From assembly GCA_022641835.1 (NCBI GenBank), contig CP048715.1, forward strand, positions 2,232,001 through 2,296,000: a DNA stretch of 64,000 nucleotides, in the 5' to 3' direction. The position numbers and the translations under genes are program-made. Numbering within the stretch: the first letter of the stretch is position 1; each line of letters opens with the position of its first letter. Under the pieces are notes generated by a model, which worked only from the letters and a program-made list of their open reading frames with translations, was not told the origin of the DNA and ran no database searches. The DNA comes from Petasospora fabianii. Its lineage: Eukaryota > Ascomycota > Saccharomycetes > Phaffomycetales > Wickerhamomycetaceae. Shown piece by piece: positions 8,834 to 18,197 of the stretch.

Positions 8834-10660
8834 TCACATCCCCAAATTTACCTTTAACGTGTACGTCACGACAAACGGCAGTGTGATGACCAGGAGAGGA
8901 TACTGCGCCAGTAGGAACACCGCATAGCAGTCCATCTGCTCATGAGGTCCATCCAATGGTGTATAGAACGCAGTAAAGTACACTTGAGACGTAGCAGAGG
9001 GTAGACTCCAGCTCACTATCAGCAGGAACCGAGCCACTGTGTCCGTAATCCATCTGGCATCGTGTAGTCTGTTGGTGTAGAGCACACCGATGATGGGCAT
9101 GATAACGAGTCGACAAGCCACCATGAACAGCACAACTTTCCAGAATCCCTTAGGGATGCTCTCAATCTTGAGCCGTGCTAGTGTTCCACCGAGGAGGAAG
9201 AGACCCATAGGCACAGCAGCATTACCGATGTATATTGTGAAGTCCATGACAAAGTTAAGTGGTGGGAGATCGTCTGGGGCAGAAGAGATATCAATACTGT
9301 TCTTAACGAAAAGAGCACGGACCCATGGAATCATGGCGACAAAGAAAGCCACAAGGAGGATCAATGAAGGCGCTCGAATCATATTTAGTAACATAAATTC
9401 CAACCAACCAAGTTTGTGCTTCTTTATGAAAGAGTCCCATTTGAGATGCTTGGAATCATGCAGCGACACTTCATCGTCATCGGATTCAAGATTGAGTCCA
9501 ACCTCTTGGGTACGGGAGATGTTCCTCGCTAGAATATCCATAGTTGGTATGGTCTTGATCCTTTCTGCCTCGGAGTACTCCTCAATGATATTTTGGATTG
9601 TTTGTGTCCTAGACCTGCGTGATCCTGTTGAATGCCCAGAGTCATTAGAGCGGGCACGGGAGAATGAAGAACCAGATGGACGACGTTTCGATCTATATGA
9701 AATCGAGCTAGCACGACGCCGACGCATCGCAGCTGGTTCTGGCCGGGACAGGCGATTATCGATCGAACCAAAGTTATCATTTAACGATGCGGCATTCTCT
9801 CGAGCATTTGTGCTTTGTGTGGTCAATGGGACAATACCATAGTCTTCATCTTCTCCTTCCTCGTCATATTCCTCTTCAGCGTCTGTTTCGACGACCTCGT
9901 TGTCAACGAGATCACTTTCCTGGCTGCGGTGTGAGAATGGTGTAGTCTGATGAGCTAATCTGCTTAATCCTTCAGGAGAAGACGCAGTAGATGATCTGGG
10001 TGACGCGCTATTGCTCTCGCCATTTTCGGCATTACTAGTTTCACCCTTCTCATTCTTGAATGATGCGGGCGACGTAGTATTGCTATCGTCATTTTTCTCA
10101 TCAGTGGGCTCACCTTTACCATCATCTCCTTCATCATCTTTAACCTTCTCTTTGAAATCCAATCCAACAATTTGGAACATACCGCAGTTCATCATCAAGA
10201 ACGTCTGTACAGCAGAAAGAATACATGTAAGTGCCACAGCCTTATCACCTTCTTCCTCTGTAAACACTAGCCCAGTGTCCATACTTTGAACGTAGGCGAT
10301 GGGTAGATCGGAAATGTTGGAAAAGATCCCAGCAAACAACATCCCCCACTTCCACTTATGTGGAACGGGCGTCACGAAGCTCGCAACAACTGCCAATGCA
10401 AACCCTGTGCCAAAGATGATAACACCTGATAGCACAAAGACGCCAATTTCCTTGATATGTGATCCCGAAAGATTTGTAACGATCTTGTTGAAGGTCAATG
10501 CAGGGCTCAGAGCATTCACAACCATGCTGGAGATGCCTCGAGACGTCTCGGTCGTGAGCATGTTTGTCTTGACAAAGATAAACCCGACAGCTAGAATCAG
10601 GTAGATCTTGATGATTGGCTTGACGGCAATGAAGATTACGGACCCAAGGGATATATCCAT
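8834..10660 (-). CDS. Auxin-efflux-carrier (AEC) family membrane transporter, ECM3/YNL095C-like
   Basis: A 608-residue polytopic membrane protein. The start is the ATG at 10660 (MDISLGSVIF). The upstream in-frame start codon is TTG, so I do not use it. Two hydrophobic blocks of several helices (about 1-145 and 415-608) flank a long hydrophilic loop rich in Ser, Asp and Glu with basic RS/SR stretches (about 155-405), probably cytosolic and phosphorylated. The N-terminal block has the pattern KPIIKIYLIL...VNALSPALTFNKIV seen in fungal AEC proteins. In S. cerevisiae the relatives are Ecm3, YNL095C and YLR152C. Substrates are not established, although ER and wall-related roles are proposed. Confidence 0.8.
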   Translation of the reverse strand: MDISLGSVIFIAVKPIIKIYLILAVGFIFVKTNMLTTETSRGISSMVVNALSPALTFNKIVTNLSGSHIKEIGVFVLSGVIIFGTGFALAVVASFVTPVPHKWKWGMLFAGIFSNISDLPIAYVQSMDTGLVFTEEEGDKAVALTCILSAVQTFLMMNCGMFQIVGLDFKEKVKDDEGDDGKGEPTDEKNDDSNTTSPASFKNEKGETSNAENGESNSASPRSSTASSPEGLSRLAHQTTPFSHRSQESDLVDNEVVETDAEEEYDEEGEDEDYGIVPLTTQSTNARENAASLNDNFGSIDNRLSRPEPAAMRRRRASSISYRSKRRPSGSSFSRARSNDSGHSTGSRRSRTQTIQNIIEEYSEAERIKTIPTMDILARNISRTQEVGLNLESDDDEVSLHDSKHLKWDSFIKKHKLGWLEFMLLNMIRAPSLILLVAFFVAMIPWVRALFVKNSIDISSAPDDLPPLNFVMDFTIYIGNAAVPMGLFLLGGTLARLKIESIPKGFWKVVLFMVACRLVIMPIIGVLYTNRLHDARWITDTVARFLLIVSWSLPSATSQVYFTAFYTPLDGPHEQMDCYAVFLLAQYPLLVITLPFVVTYTLKVNLGM

Positions 10661-11157
10661 GATGGAGTGTCCAATGTTCAAATGTGATGGGTATGGTTTT
10701 TCGTAGTCTCGTATAACGGATTAATACGTCTGTATGGAGATGATTGGGATTCTTCAGTTTTCCTTTATCGGGAAACGTCACTAGTTGGTGTGTTTTTGCA
10801 CTTTGAAGAGTGCTTTTCCTATTTTTTTTTTTCCTTTCAAGATCCTTCCTCAGTTGAACTAGCTTTACGTAGCTAGCAACCTGTGACTGCACTCTCCATT
10901 AAGACGACCCCGCCCAAACTAGGTTTTTTTTCCAGCGACATACTCGGTTATCTTTATGCGTGCGGGTTAGAGTTGACGAGCGCGTGCTCCTACCATTTTG
11001 AGGTTTCTTCTCCACCATACATCCGGACACCACCTCGTAAAGCGCAGAGCAGGCGGTGGCGTCATGATGAAGAGCCACCCCATAGAACAACTCCATCTTG
11101 GTTGATCTGCCCTCTGCTGTAACCACAAGCGCTCATATAAAGCGGCTTTTACCACAC
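10661..11157. promoter_or_regulatory. Divergent region between AEC transporter and FZO1
   Basis: 497 bp between two genes read outward. It holds a homopolymer T run (about 10821-10833) and TATA-like ATATAAA near 11136 ahead of FZO1. Open frames inside it are short and unlike coding sequence. No specific regulatory site is claimed. Confidence 0.4.
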
Positions 11158-13764
11158 ATGGTCATGTCGGAAAAGCACGCACCACCAGATATTGCACAGC
11201 CTGGGGATAAATCCCCATCCGCCGCTGTCTCTCTCCCCCTGACAGACGATGACGACGACAACAAGACTCTTTTTGAAGAACATGCACAACAGCTCATGTA
11301 CTTCCGCGATGAAGGTATCCTCGAAGGAAGCACAGTTGTCGACGGCCAGGACGGTGGGTTGAAAGTGCCCCTTGCTGGATCCTCCTCGTCCCACGTGAGA
11401 AGCTTGTCTAATGAGATGCGTCTCAAGACTCAGGTGTCCCAACTGCATTACAACAACAACAGAGTCGCCCTTGATAGATCGGTCTCCTCTGCCGTACAGC
11501 TTCTGCAAGAGTTGAAAAAGGAGAACGGAGACCGTCCAGTGTTTTATCCAACTCGTGAGCTCTCCAACTCGTTGCTAAACAGTAGAAAGGCACACTTGGC
11601 CCTGATTAGAAAGAATTCAATTCAGAGCGTCAAGTCCGTACAGAAGCAAGCTGAGGATGACGATGACGACCAGGATGAATTATCCAAAACGGATTTGAAG
11701 GTCTTGAAACTCAACGTGAAGATGGACAATAACGCTGTTTCAAACTTGGATAAGACCGCATTGGCCAAACTTCTCGATGACAAGATTTCACAGGTATCAA
11801 AGCACTTGAACGCATTGAAGGAACGAATCGACGACACCTCTTCCAAAGTATTTGTCACTGGTGATTTGAACTCCGGTAAGTCTACCTTCTGCAACGCTCT
11901 ACTCAGACGGAAAGTGTTGCCAGAGGACCAACAACCATGTACCACTGTGTTTTGTGAAGTTATCGATTGCAGAGAGAACAATGGTGCTGAAGAGGTTCAC
12001 GCCGTGCCTATTGGGTCCGAGTATGATATCAAAAATGAGAGCACATACAAGGTCTTTCAGATCAAAGAGCTTGAACATCTCGTTGGCGAGTGTGACAAGT
12101 ATGCTATCTTGAAAGTCTACGTCGCTGACAAAAGAACGGTGGACAGCAGTTTGCTCAGGAATGGTATCGTGGACATTGCATTGATTGATGCTCCAGGACT
12201 CAACTTGGACTCATATCAGACGCAGGAGGTGTTCTCTAGGCAGGAGGAGATTGATCTTGTTGTGTTCGTTGTGAGTGCTGAGAACCAGTTTACGTTATCC
12301 GCCAAGGAGTTCATCTCTGCTGCTGCCAACGAGAAAAAGTTTATCTTTATAGTGGTGAACAGGTTTGATAACATCAGGGATAAGAACAAGTGTATGAGAA
12401 GAATCTTGGAACAGGTACAGCAGCTGTCGCCTGATACACACAAGGATGCTCGTGAGTTTGTCCACTTTGTCTCATCCAGTGGTGTCGTTGAGAAGCTCCC
12501 AGACTTTGATGGAGATGATGATAATGACGGCCACGGTGGCGGCGGCGGCGGCGGAGATGGAGACGGTGGTGCTCCAGATTTTGACAACATTGGTGCCAAT
12601 CCAGATTTTGATCATTTGGAGGCGAGCTTGCGTAACTTTGTGCTCAAGAAAAGAGCCTTGTCTAAGTTGCAACCTGCCAAGACGTATTTGTCCAACTTGT
12701 TCTCTGACATTGAGGCATTGTCGAGTGTCAATCAAAAGATGTATCTCAATGATAGGGATACGATGACGGCTAAGCTTGATGAGTTATCACCAAGATTTGA
12801 AGAGAGTATGCTCAAGAGTGTCAAGGTCAATGAGAAGATCGAGTCTCTGATCGAGAACACATCACATGACGTTTACAACTACACAAGAGACAAGATCTTG
12901 TCTACACTAAACACTAGTGGGGATCACCCAGTTGTCGAGTACAGAGGATTGTTCAACTTGGCCGAGTACGTTTACGAGACACAGCAGGCAATCACTGCAA
13001 ACATCTTGGAGACCGTTAGTGACTGTGAGAAGTATGCTCGTAAGCAGACAACTGTTGGTGTTGAGAGTATCAACAAGCTTGGCAGGGATACACTTGGTGA
13101 TGAGTTCAACAGTGAAAAGGTGTTCAGGGATGATGTGATGTTCACGCGCAGAAAAGACTCTGTTGTGAGACAGATTGATGATTCTGTTTCTCTTTTAGAC
13201 TTTATTGATCCGTCATTGGAAGGTCTTCTCTCTTCAATTGGTGTCAACAGTAAGACGACCAATCAGGTTCTTGTTTGGAAGAACTCGTTGTACTCTGTTG
13301 GTGTGTATGCGTTGTCTAGAGCCATGTCCACAGGACGTGTCGTGAAAAATGTTTTCCAGTATGGATCATTCTTCTCTATTCGCACACTTCGTCTTCTTGC
13401 AGTGCCATTGGCGGTCGGTGTTGGTATTGTTGTCGTGACGTATCTTGTTTCTGATATTCCGAATGCATTGCCACGCAAGCTCGCATTGAAGATCAAGTAT
13501 CAGATGAAGGAGCTTGATTACCCACATCAGAACTCTGACAGAATTGCCAAGGAGGTGAGAAAAGTGCTCAAATTCCCAGCTAGGGAGGTGCAAAACTCAT
13601 TCCAGTCATCTTTGGATAAGCATGCAGTTCAGAGGGAGAAGATCCTGGGAAGTATCAAGTCTGCTGATATTGCTTCAGCGTTCTTCGGAAAGTTGCTGAA
13701 GAAGGCAATTGATCAGAGACAACTGGTGAATTCGTTGGACTTGGAGAACACGGCTCACGTCTGA
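11158..13764 (+). CDS. FZO1: Mitofusin, outer-membrane fusion GTPase
   Basis: 868 residues from the first in-frame ATG (MVMSEK; a second ATG two codons on is equally possible). The frame continues upstream only to a TTG. Fzo1 is a dynamin-like GTPase that tethers and fuses mitochondrial outer membranes. Visible GTPase motifs, counted from this start, are G1 GDLNSGKST (about 235-243), the switch Thr in PCTTVF (about 260), G3 DAPG (about 344-347) and G4 NRFD (about 401-404). Heptad regions follow. A hydrophobic hairpin (LLAVPLAVGVGIVVVTYLV) near residue 760 is the membrane anchor, and a C-terminal coiled coil ends the protein. The length is close to S. cerevisiae Fzo1 (855). An Asp/Gly-rich low-complexity insertion (about 448-475) sits after G4. 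Confidence 0.93.
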   Translation: MVMSEKHAPPDIAQPGDKSPSAAVSLPLTDDDDDNKTLFEEHAQQLMYFRDEGILEGSTVVDGQDGGLKVPLAGSSSSHVRSLSNEMRLKTQVSQLHYNNNRVALDRSVSSAVQLLQELKKENGDRPVFYPTRELSNSLLNSRKAHLALIRKNSIQSVKSVQKQAEDDDDDQDELSKTDLKVLKLNVKMDNNAVSNLDKTALAKLLDDKISQVSKHLNALKERIDDTSSKVFVTGDLNSGKSTFCNALLRRKVLPEDQQPCTTVFCEVIDCRENNGAEEVHAVPIGSEYDIKNESTYKVFQIKELEHLVGECDKYAILKVYVADKRTVDSSLLRNGIVDIALIDAPGLNLDSYQTQEVFSRQEEIDLVVFVVSAENQFTLSAKEFISAAANEKKFIFIVVNRFDNIRDKNKCMRRILEQVQQLSPDTHKDAREFVHFVSSSGVVEKLPDFDGDDDNDGHGGGGGGGDGDGGAPDFDNIGANPDFDHLEASLRNFVLKKRALSKLQPAKTYLSNLFSDIEALSSVNQKMYLNDRDTMTAKLDELSPRFEESMLKSVKVNEKIESLIENTSHDVYNYTRDKILSTLNTSGDHPVVEYRGLFNLAEYVYETQQAITANILETVSDCEKYARKQTTVGVESINKLGRDTLGDEFNSEKVFRDDVMFTRRKDSVVRQIDDSVSLLDFIDPSLEGLLSSIGVNSKTTNQVLVWKNSLYSVGVYALSRAMSTGRVVKNVFQYGSFFSIRTLRLLAVPLAVGVGIVVVTYLVSDIPNALPRKLALKIKYQMKELDYPHQNSDRIAKEVRKVLKFPAREVQNSFQSSLDKHAVQREKILGSIKSADIASAFFGKLLKKAIDQRQLVNSLDLENTAHV
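12530..12580 (+). repeat. GGC-triplet low-complexity tract inside FZO1
   Basis: A run of GGC/GGCG triplets followed by GGAGAT repeats encodes poly-Gly then Gly-Asp. It is likely slippage-prone and variable in length between strains. The frame is kept. Confidence 0.7.
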
Positions 13765-14863
13765 TGCTGATACTGATGATTATGTTATATTGTTTCTACC
13801 TCGCCTGTCTGAAGGGCTTGCACCATCATGAGCTACCCGAAGATTGTACATATGCAGGATAGGACAGTGATGGTAGTACTGCTTTGTTTAATGGTTTAAT
13901 TAACGACTCTATGACCGATACAGTAAGGCTGTTCATAACTCCCTTCTATCTAGAGCCCTATGGCCGATATCGCATCTACATGTCAACCCCAGATGCATAA
14001 TAGTCGGGCCGGGTCGGACCGAAATGATCTAGACACTTCACCGTGTCTACGACACACCACGCCACGGGTTGGTTAATTAGGTAGCAGTTCCCGACAACCC
14101 GATCCGAATGTACCAGTACCAGCCAACCGCAACTGAAAAGAACACGGTTGAGACAGTGGCGGTGGTAGGATCGCCTTGAGCTGATCCTTATATGCTACAG
14201 CTGCAGGATGGGAAAAAAAATAAATTCTTGATGCTGCTAGGCTCCACCGAGAAGTGGACCCTTGCTCTGGTTGGCTGAAGGCTGCATGTGCGCGGTGGTT
14301 TGGGCAAAGAGGAGTCCGATAGAGGAGGAATAGGGGGCAGTCAGGGGCCAGGGAATCTGGAAGAGAACGATCCCCAACACTTTATTCTAGTCTCTTGAGA
14401 GGTGAGTGTTGATCTTGAGGGCGATCGCTAAACTCCGGCGCGAATTGAGAAAGAACAATGGGAGAGGATAAGAGAGCAGATCATGCAAAGGTGATGGCCT
14501 CTAAAGTGGTTACTATGGGAGGTTTATAGTTAAAGAGATCACCAGCGTGTCTTAGGAACAGACACGCCCACCAGCTCGGCAATAACTGCCCCCACGGCCA
14601 CTAGCCCACAGCCCCAGGCCCCCCACCTAGCGACCAGCCTCTGTGCGCGTATTTCTCGCGGATAACTCAACCGGTACACGGCTCAATCTGCTGCGGCATA
14701 ATCTTTGACACAAAATGCAAAGCCGAAGATGGAGATGGCAGGCGTTGGAGATTAGAGCTACATGCACTACTTATACAGAGTGCTCCGCTCTGTGGTGCTA
14801 ATCTCCCGAACTCAAAGGTTTCACCAACTACACTAACATCAAAAAAGAACAAACCATATCATA
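13765..14863 (+). promoter_or_regulatory. Long intergenic region upstream of the first Eat1-like gene
   Basis: 1.1 kb, one of the longest gene-free stretches here. It holds GC-rich CGG/CCG clusters (for example GGGCCGGGTCGGACCG around 14007-14022), an A-run (about 14213-14220) and a CA-rich AT stretch just before the ATG. Short open frames lack coding character. The length and CGG content suggest a regulated promoter, possibly with Zn2Cys6 sites, but no defined element is claimed. Confidence 0.4.
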
Positions 14864-15979
14864 ATGCGCTCCACATCGCTACTTCTGCAGGCTAAGGCGG
14901 CCATCCCAGATATCAAGCAGCTTCCGACAAAGCACAAGGTTTCTCTCGCCTACACTATCCACTGGCCACACAAGACGGTAAATCCGAACATCAACATCAA
15001 GCCCCGCGAGCCAGTGATATTTCTTCACGGTGTCTTTGGCTCAAAGAAGAACTACAGAGACTACTGCCAGACTATCGCCAACCAGAATTACACACCGGTG
15101 TACTCCCTTGATTTCAGAAACCATGGAGAATCAGAACACGCTTTCCCACTAGTCAACTATTCCACCCTCACGCAAGACGTGGTGGATTTCATCCACGAGC
15201 ACAAATTGGAGAAAGTGGACATTGTCGGTTACTCCCTCGGTGCCAAGGTTGCCCTCCTTACCCTCTTGAAGCATCCAGAACTCTGCAGATCCGGTGTCAT
15301 CATTGGTAACGCCCCAATCAAGACACCCCAGGTCAAAGTCTACCTCAAGGCTTTCATCAAGGCACTCAAGGCCCTTGGTGACAAGAGACCTGAGATCAAG
15401 TCTAACGACAAGGCTTGGAGAGCCAAGGCCCGTGACGTTATGAGAAAATACATTCCAGATGGTGACATCTTGCACTACCTTTTGAGAAACATTGACATCA
15501 GAAAGCCAAAGAACATCACAGAGTACAAGCCGGGAACCATCAACTTCTCCATGCCAATTTCCCATTTCGATAACAAGGTTGTCGAAGATATTGCCGATTG
15601 GCCAGAGGAGGAAGTTGAAGGATTGAAGTTTGAAGGTCCAGTCAGAGTCATTAGAGGTACCCAGTCAGTATTTATTAATGACAAGGGTCTTGCTGCTTAC
15701 CAAAAGCACTTCCCAAACTACACATTGACGAACTTTAACTCCAACCACTTGATTTGGGCGGAGCGTCCACTCCAGGTCACCAAGGTGGTTAGTGACTTCC
15801 TCAAGAAGACTAGATTGCTTGAGATGGACGGTTCAGCTAAGGCTCTTGAGGAATCACCAAAGGAAAGCTATAGCCGTCCTCCAGCTCATCAGCAACCTCT
15901 TCACAAGAATGACTTCACACACATCGATGTTGGTGCCCTTCCTGTGAATGGTGCCCAGGCAGAGAGTACCCAAGCCTAA
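14864..15979 (+). CDS. Eat1/Imo32-type alpha/beta hydrolase, copy A (catalytic Asp replaced by Gly)
   Basis: A 371-residue alpha/beta hydrolase of the Eat1 (ethanol acetyltransferase)/Imo32/ABHD11 family. Eat1 makes ethyl acetate from ethanol and acetyl-CoA in yeast mitochondria and can also act as esterase or thioesterase. The N-terminus (MRSTSLLLQAKAA) looks like a mitochondrial presequence. The oxyanion loop is HGVFGSKKN (55-63), the nucleophile is Ser124 in GYSLG, and the likely catalytic His is His295 in NSNHLIWAERP. In this family the acid lies 24 residues after Ser (VDNAP/DIAP). Here that position, 148, is Gly (IIGNAPIK, codon GGT). A roughly 36-residue polar C-terminal extension is absent from copy B. 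It may be a non-catalytic or re-purposed paralog. Family call is strong; activity is uncertain. Confidence 0.8.
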   Translation: MRSTSLLLQAKAAIPDIKQLPTKHKVSLAYTIHWPHKTVNPNINIKPREPVIFLHGVFGSKKNYRDYCQTIANQNYTPVYSLDFRNHGESEHAFPLVNYSTLTQDVVDFIHEHKLEKVDIVGYSLGAKVALLTLLKHPELCRSGVIIGNAPIKTPQVKVYLKAFIKALKALGDKRPEIKSNDKAWRAKARDVMRKYIPDGDILHYLLRNIDIRKPKNITEYKPGTINFSMPISHFDNKVVEDIADWPEEEVEGLKFEGPVRVIRGTQSVFINDKGLAAYQKHFPNYTLTNFNSNHLIWAERPLQVTKVVSDFLKKTRLLEMDGSAKALEESPKESYSRPPAHQQPLHKNDFTHIDVGALPVNGAQAESTQA

Positions 15980-16163
15980 ATACGCTTATAAACCATCACG
16001 AAACACTCTTTAATCAATATTCACGTCAGCATTTCCCTTATTGTGTAGAGTATCACGCATCTTTCTTGTACGTTTCCCCGGCTACATGCGGCCCAGCTGG
16101 GCCCATCGCGGAGAGGAAATAGCTATCACCAGGGAAAAAACGCACTCATGTAGTCGATGGCTC

Positions 16164-17861
16164 ATGTCAACAAACCACCGCTCAACAGACACACCGCCCA
16201 CTACTTCGAAAAGGGCCCGTCGTCATCTCATGGCCCTACACGCACTCGACTTCCCCATAGAAATATGGGTCCAGGTATGCACTACACTCGCCATACCCGA
16301 CATTTTGTCCCTGCGCAGCGTACACTCTTCAGTACGACGCTTCGTGGAGAGTAACGAAGTTTGGGCACCACTAGTACGCCAGAGGTGGTTCTCCAGCGAT
16401 GATTCGAGGATGGATCTATTTCATTCCATTGAGGAGATGAGGGATTATTACATCAAACGAAATGAGCTCGATAAACGCATCGTAAAGACGTTAAAGAAGA
16501 GACCGTTTGTAATGCAGGATGGATGGTGGCTTTCATCTCTTGGTGAAGATGCCGTGCCCGTATTGGTGCAGATGAAGAAAGACAAGAGTGATTTGACAAC
16601 TCGCTACTATGCATCATCTGCCCTGGATGTCATCAGGATGAGAATGGTCCACAAAAGTCTCAAAGAATACTTTGAAGATGAACAGTTCAACAAACCGGCC
16701 CCACTTGAGGACATGTACCTCAAATTGTGCCTATATGATAGGGAATACGATACACTGTTGGGGATTCGGCGGGCCATCATTGACTCCACCATCAAGCACG
16801 TTGAGGAAAATCCGTTGTATCAATCAAGCAAGACCACTACGGCCAAAGTTCTCGTCATCATCACAACTCTCGCATCGGAGATACGCAGACGAGTGGACTC
16901 TGGGTTCACAGACAACACTCTTGAGAACTTTGTCATTCTCCGGTTCTACGCTGGTGAAACAGAAGGAACACAACCTATGCAGTTTGCAGTAATCCAGAGA
17001 ATCGCATCTCTTCTCAACATTGAAACCACCATCTCCAAATCTTTTCTCATAGTCAAGGATCCCACCGTTCGCAGTGGACACACATATATATCACTCAAAA
17101 AGGACCTCTCTCGCCCCAAAGTATTCTCCCTCCATGAAATATACTCATTCATACGTCGCTCGAACCCAAGAGATCCAATCAACACACTCACAGAACTCAC
17201 AGTCCCTCTCACAATCCCACAAGTGCTTATTTCCCTACTAGAATTTCGCCACACTCATTCTCTCGCACACAGCCAGGAGCTCATGCAGGGATCATATATG
17301 TATCGTGATGCCTACCCGATATCCAAGAACCATATCCGAAGCAGTATGGTGGACGTGTATGCGTTGTGTCTATGCGCCCTGGGAAGGACCCGAGGTATGG
17401 AAGGGTTAGATGCTGGGGAGTTCACGCATCTTGCTGGCAAGTTCCCCTTCATGGCTGCCTTCGTGGATGACGAACTCTTTGTAGATAGAAGGCTTGGATT
17501 CAAGTTGGATGCTCTGACAAGTTTTAAGAGAGAGGCAGGACAGGATAGGCAAGGTATGGATGGTCCATCTGAAGGTGTGGCTCCCGTGAGGATTGGAGAA
17601 GTGGTGCTGCATGCTGTTGGATACTACTCCATCGTTTGTGGATGTTCAGTAAATGGTAGGGATGTCTTTTATTCACTGACTAATGGAATCGAGGCAAGAC
17701 AGGAAAGGGTCACCCCGGTGAAGAAGGGTGATATCACGACAGAGCTAGTGCAACTCTTGACGAATGAGTACGATGTCGGAAGGTACTTTCAAAAATTTGA
17801 TGCGAATGAGGGCCTCTTCATACCAACAGCGGAACATGCGAAGGCGTATAAGAAACCATAA
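16164..17861 (+). CDS. F-box protein with C-terminal YccV-like domain (FBXO21-type)
   Basis: 565 residues from the ATG at 16164. In-frame ATGs at 16086 and 16230 are alternatives; 16230 begins right at the F-box. The F-box is about residues 25-65 (LDFPIEIWVQVCTTL, then LRSVHSSVRRF and VWAPLVRQRW). A middle region of about 350 residues could be the SirB1/transglutaminase-like part of FBXO21 proteins, though I see no clear catalytic triad. The C-terminal 110 residues (VRIGEVVLHAVGYYSIVCG onward, later GRYFQKFDANEGLFIP) fit the YccV/HspQ-like domain. F-box proteins recruit substrates to SCF ubiquitin ligases through Skp1. It lies between the two Eat1-like genes, with no evidence of a functional link. 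Confidence 0.62.
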   Translation: MSTNHRSTDTPPTTSKRARRHLMALHALDFPIEIWVQVCTTLAIPDILSLRSVHSSVRRFVESNEVWAPLVRQRWFSSDDSRMDLFHSIEEMRDYYIKRNELDKRIVKTLKKRPFVMQDGWWLSSLGEDAVPVLVQMKKDKSDLTTRYYASSALDVIRMRMVHKSLKEYFEDEQFNKPAPLEDMYLKLCLYDREYDTLLGIRRAIIDSTIKHVEENPLYQSSKTTTAKVLVIITTLASEIRRRVDSGFTDNTLENFVILRFYAGETEGTQPMQFAVIQRIASLLNIETTISKSFLIVKDPTVRSGHTYISLKKDLSRPKVFSLHEIYSFIRRSNPRDPINTLTELTVPLTIPQVLISLLEFRHTHSLAHSQELMQGSYMYRDAYPISKNHIRSSMVDVYALCLCALGRTRGMEGLDAGEFTHLAGKFPFMAAFVDDELFVDRRLGFKLDALTSFKREAGQDRQGMDGPSEGVAPVRIGEVVLHAVGYYSIVCGCSVNGRDVFYSLTNGIEARQERVTPVKKGDITTELVQLLTNEYDVGRYFQKFDANEGLFIPTAEHAKAYKKP

Positions 17862-18197
17862 TGACGCTGAATAATTTAATGACATTTTAATGAATTGAAC
17901 ATCACGATCAAGCTTAATTCGACACGTCACTCGGATGTCTTTGGTCAGTTATACATGAAAGCCTTGTTAGGTACTGACTGTGTTATCAATATGTACCGAG
18001 ACAGGATTTAATGATATTTCTACGAGACAATGATGAGGCTGTGTAGACTTAGTGGTGCACTGGGTGAATGATCACAGATCGACACACCAGTACACACACT
18101 CCTCAAGTTCTATGTGTATCACTCTAAAAAAGCAAAATTGTCAAAAACTAACACCAAAAACAATCAAAATTAGCAAAGCAAATTGTAAGCAAAGCTC
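17862..18197. other. Convergent intergenic region
   Basis: 336 bp between the 3' ends of the F-box gene and Eat1-like copy B. It is AT-rich with A-runs near 18125-18180, consistent with 3'-end signals for both genes. No gene is seen. Confidence 0.4.

Noticed and set aside
11098-11157. Longer FZO1 N-terminus
   Set aside because: The upstream in-frame start is TTG; the first ATG is 11158.
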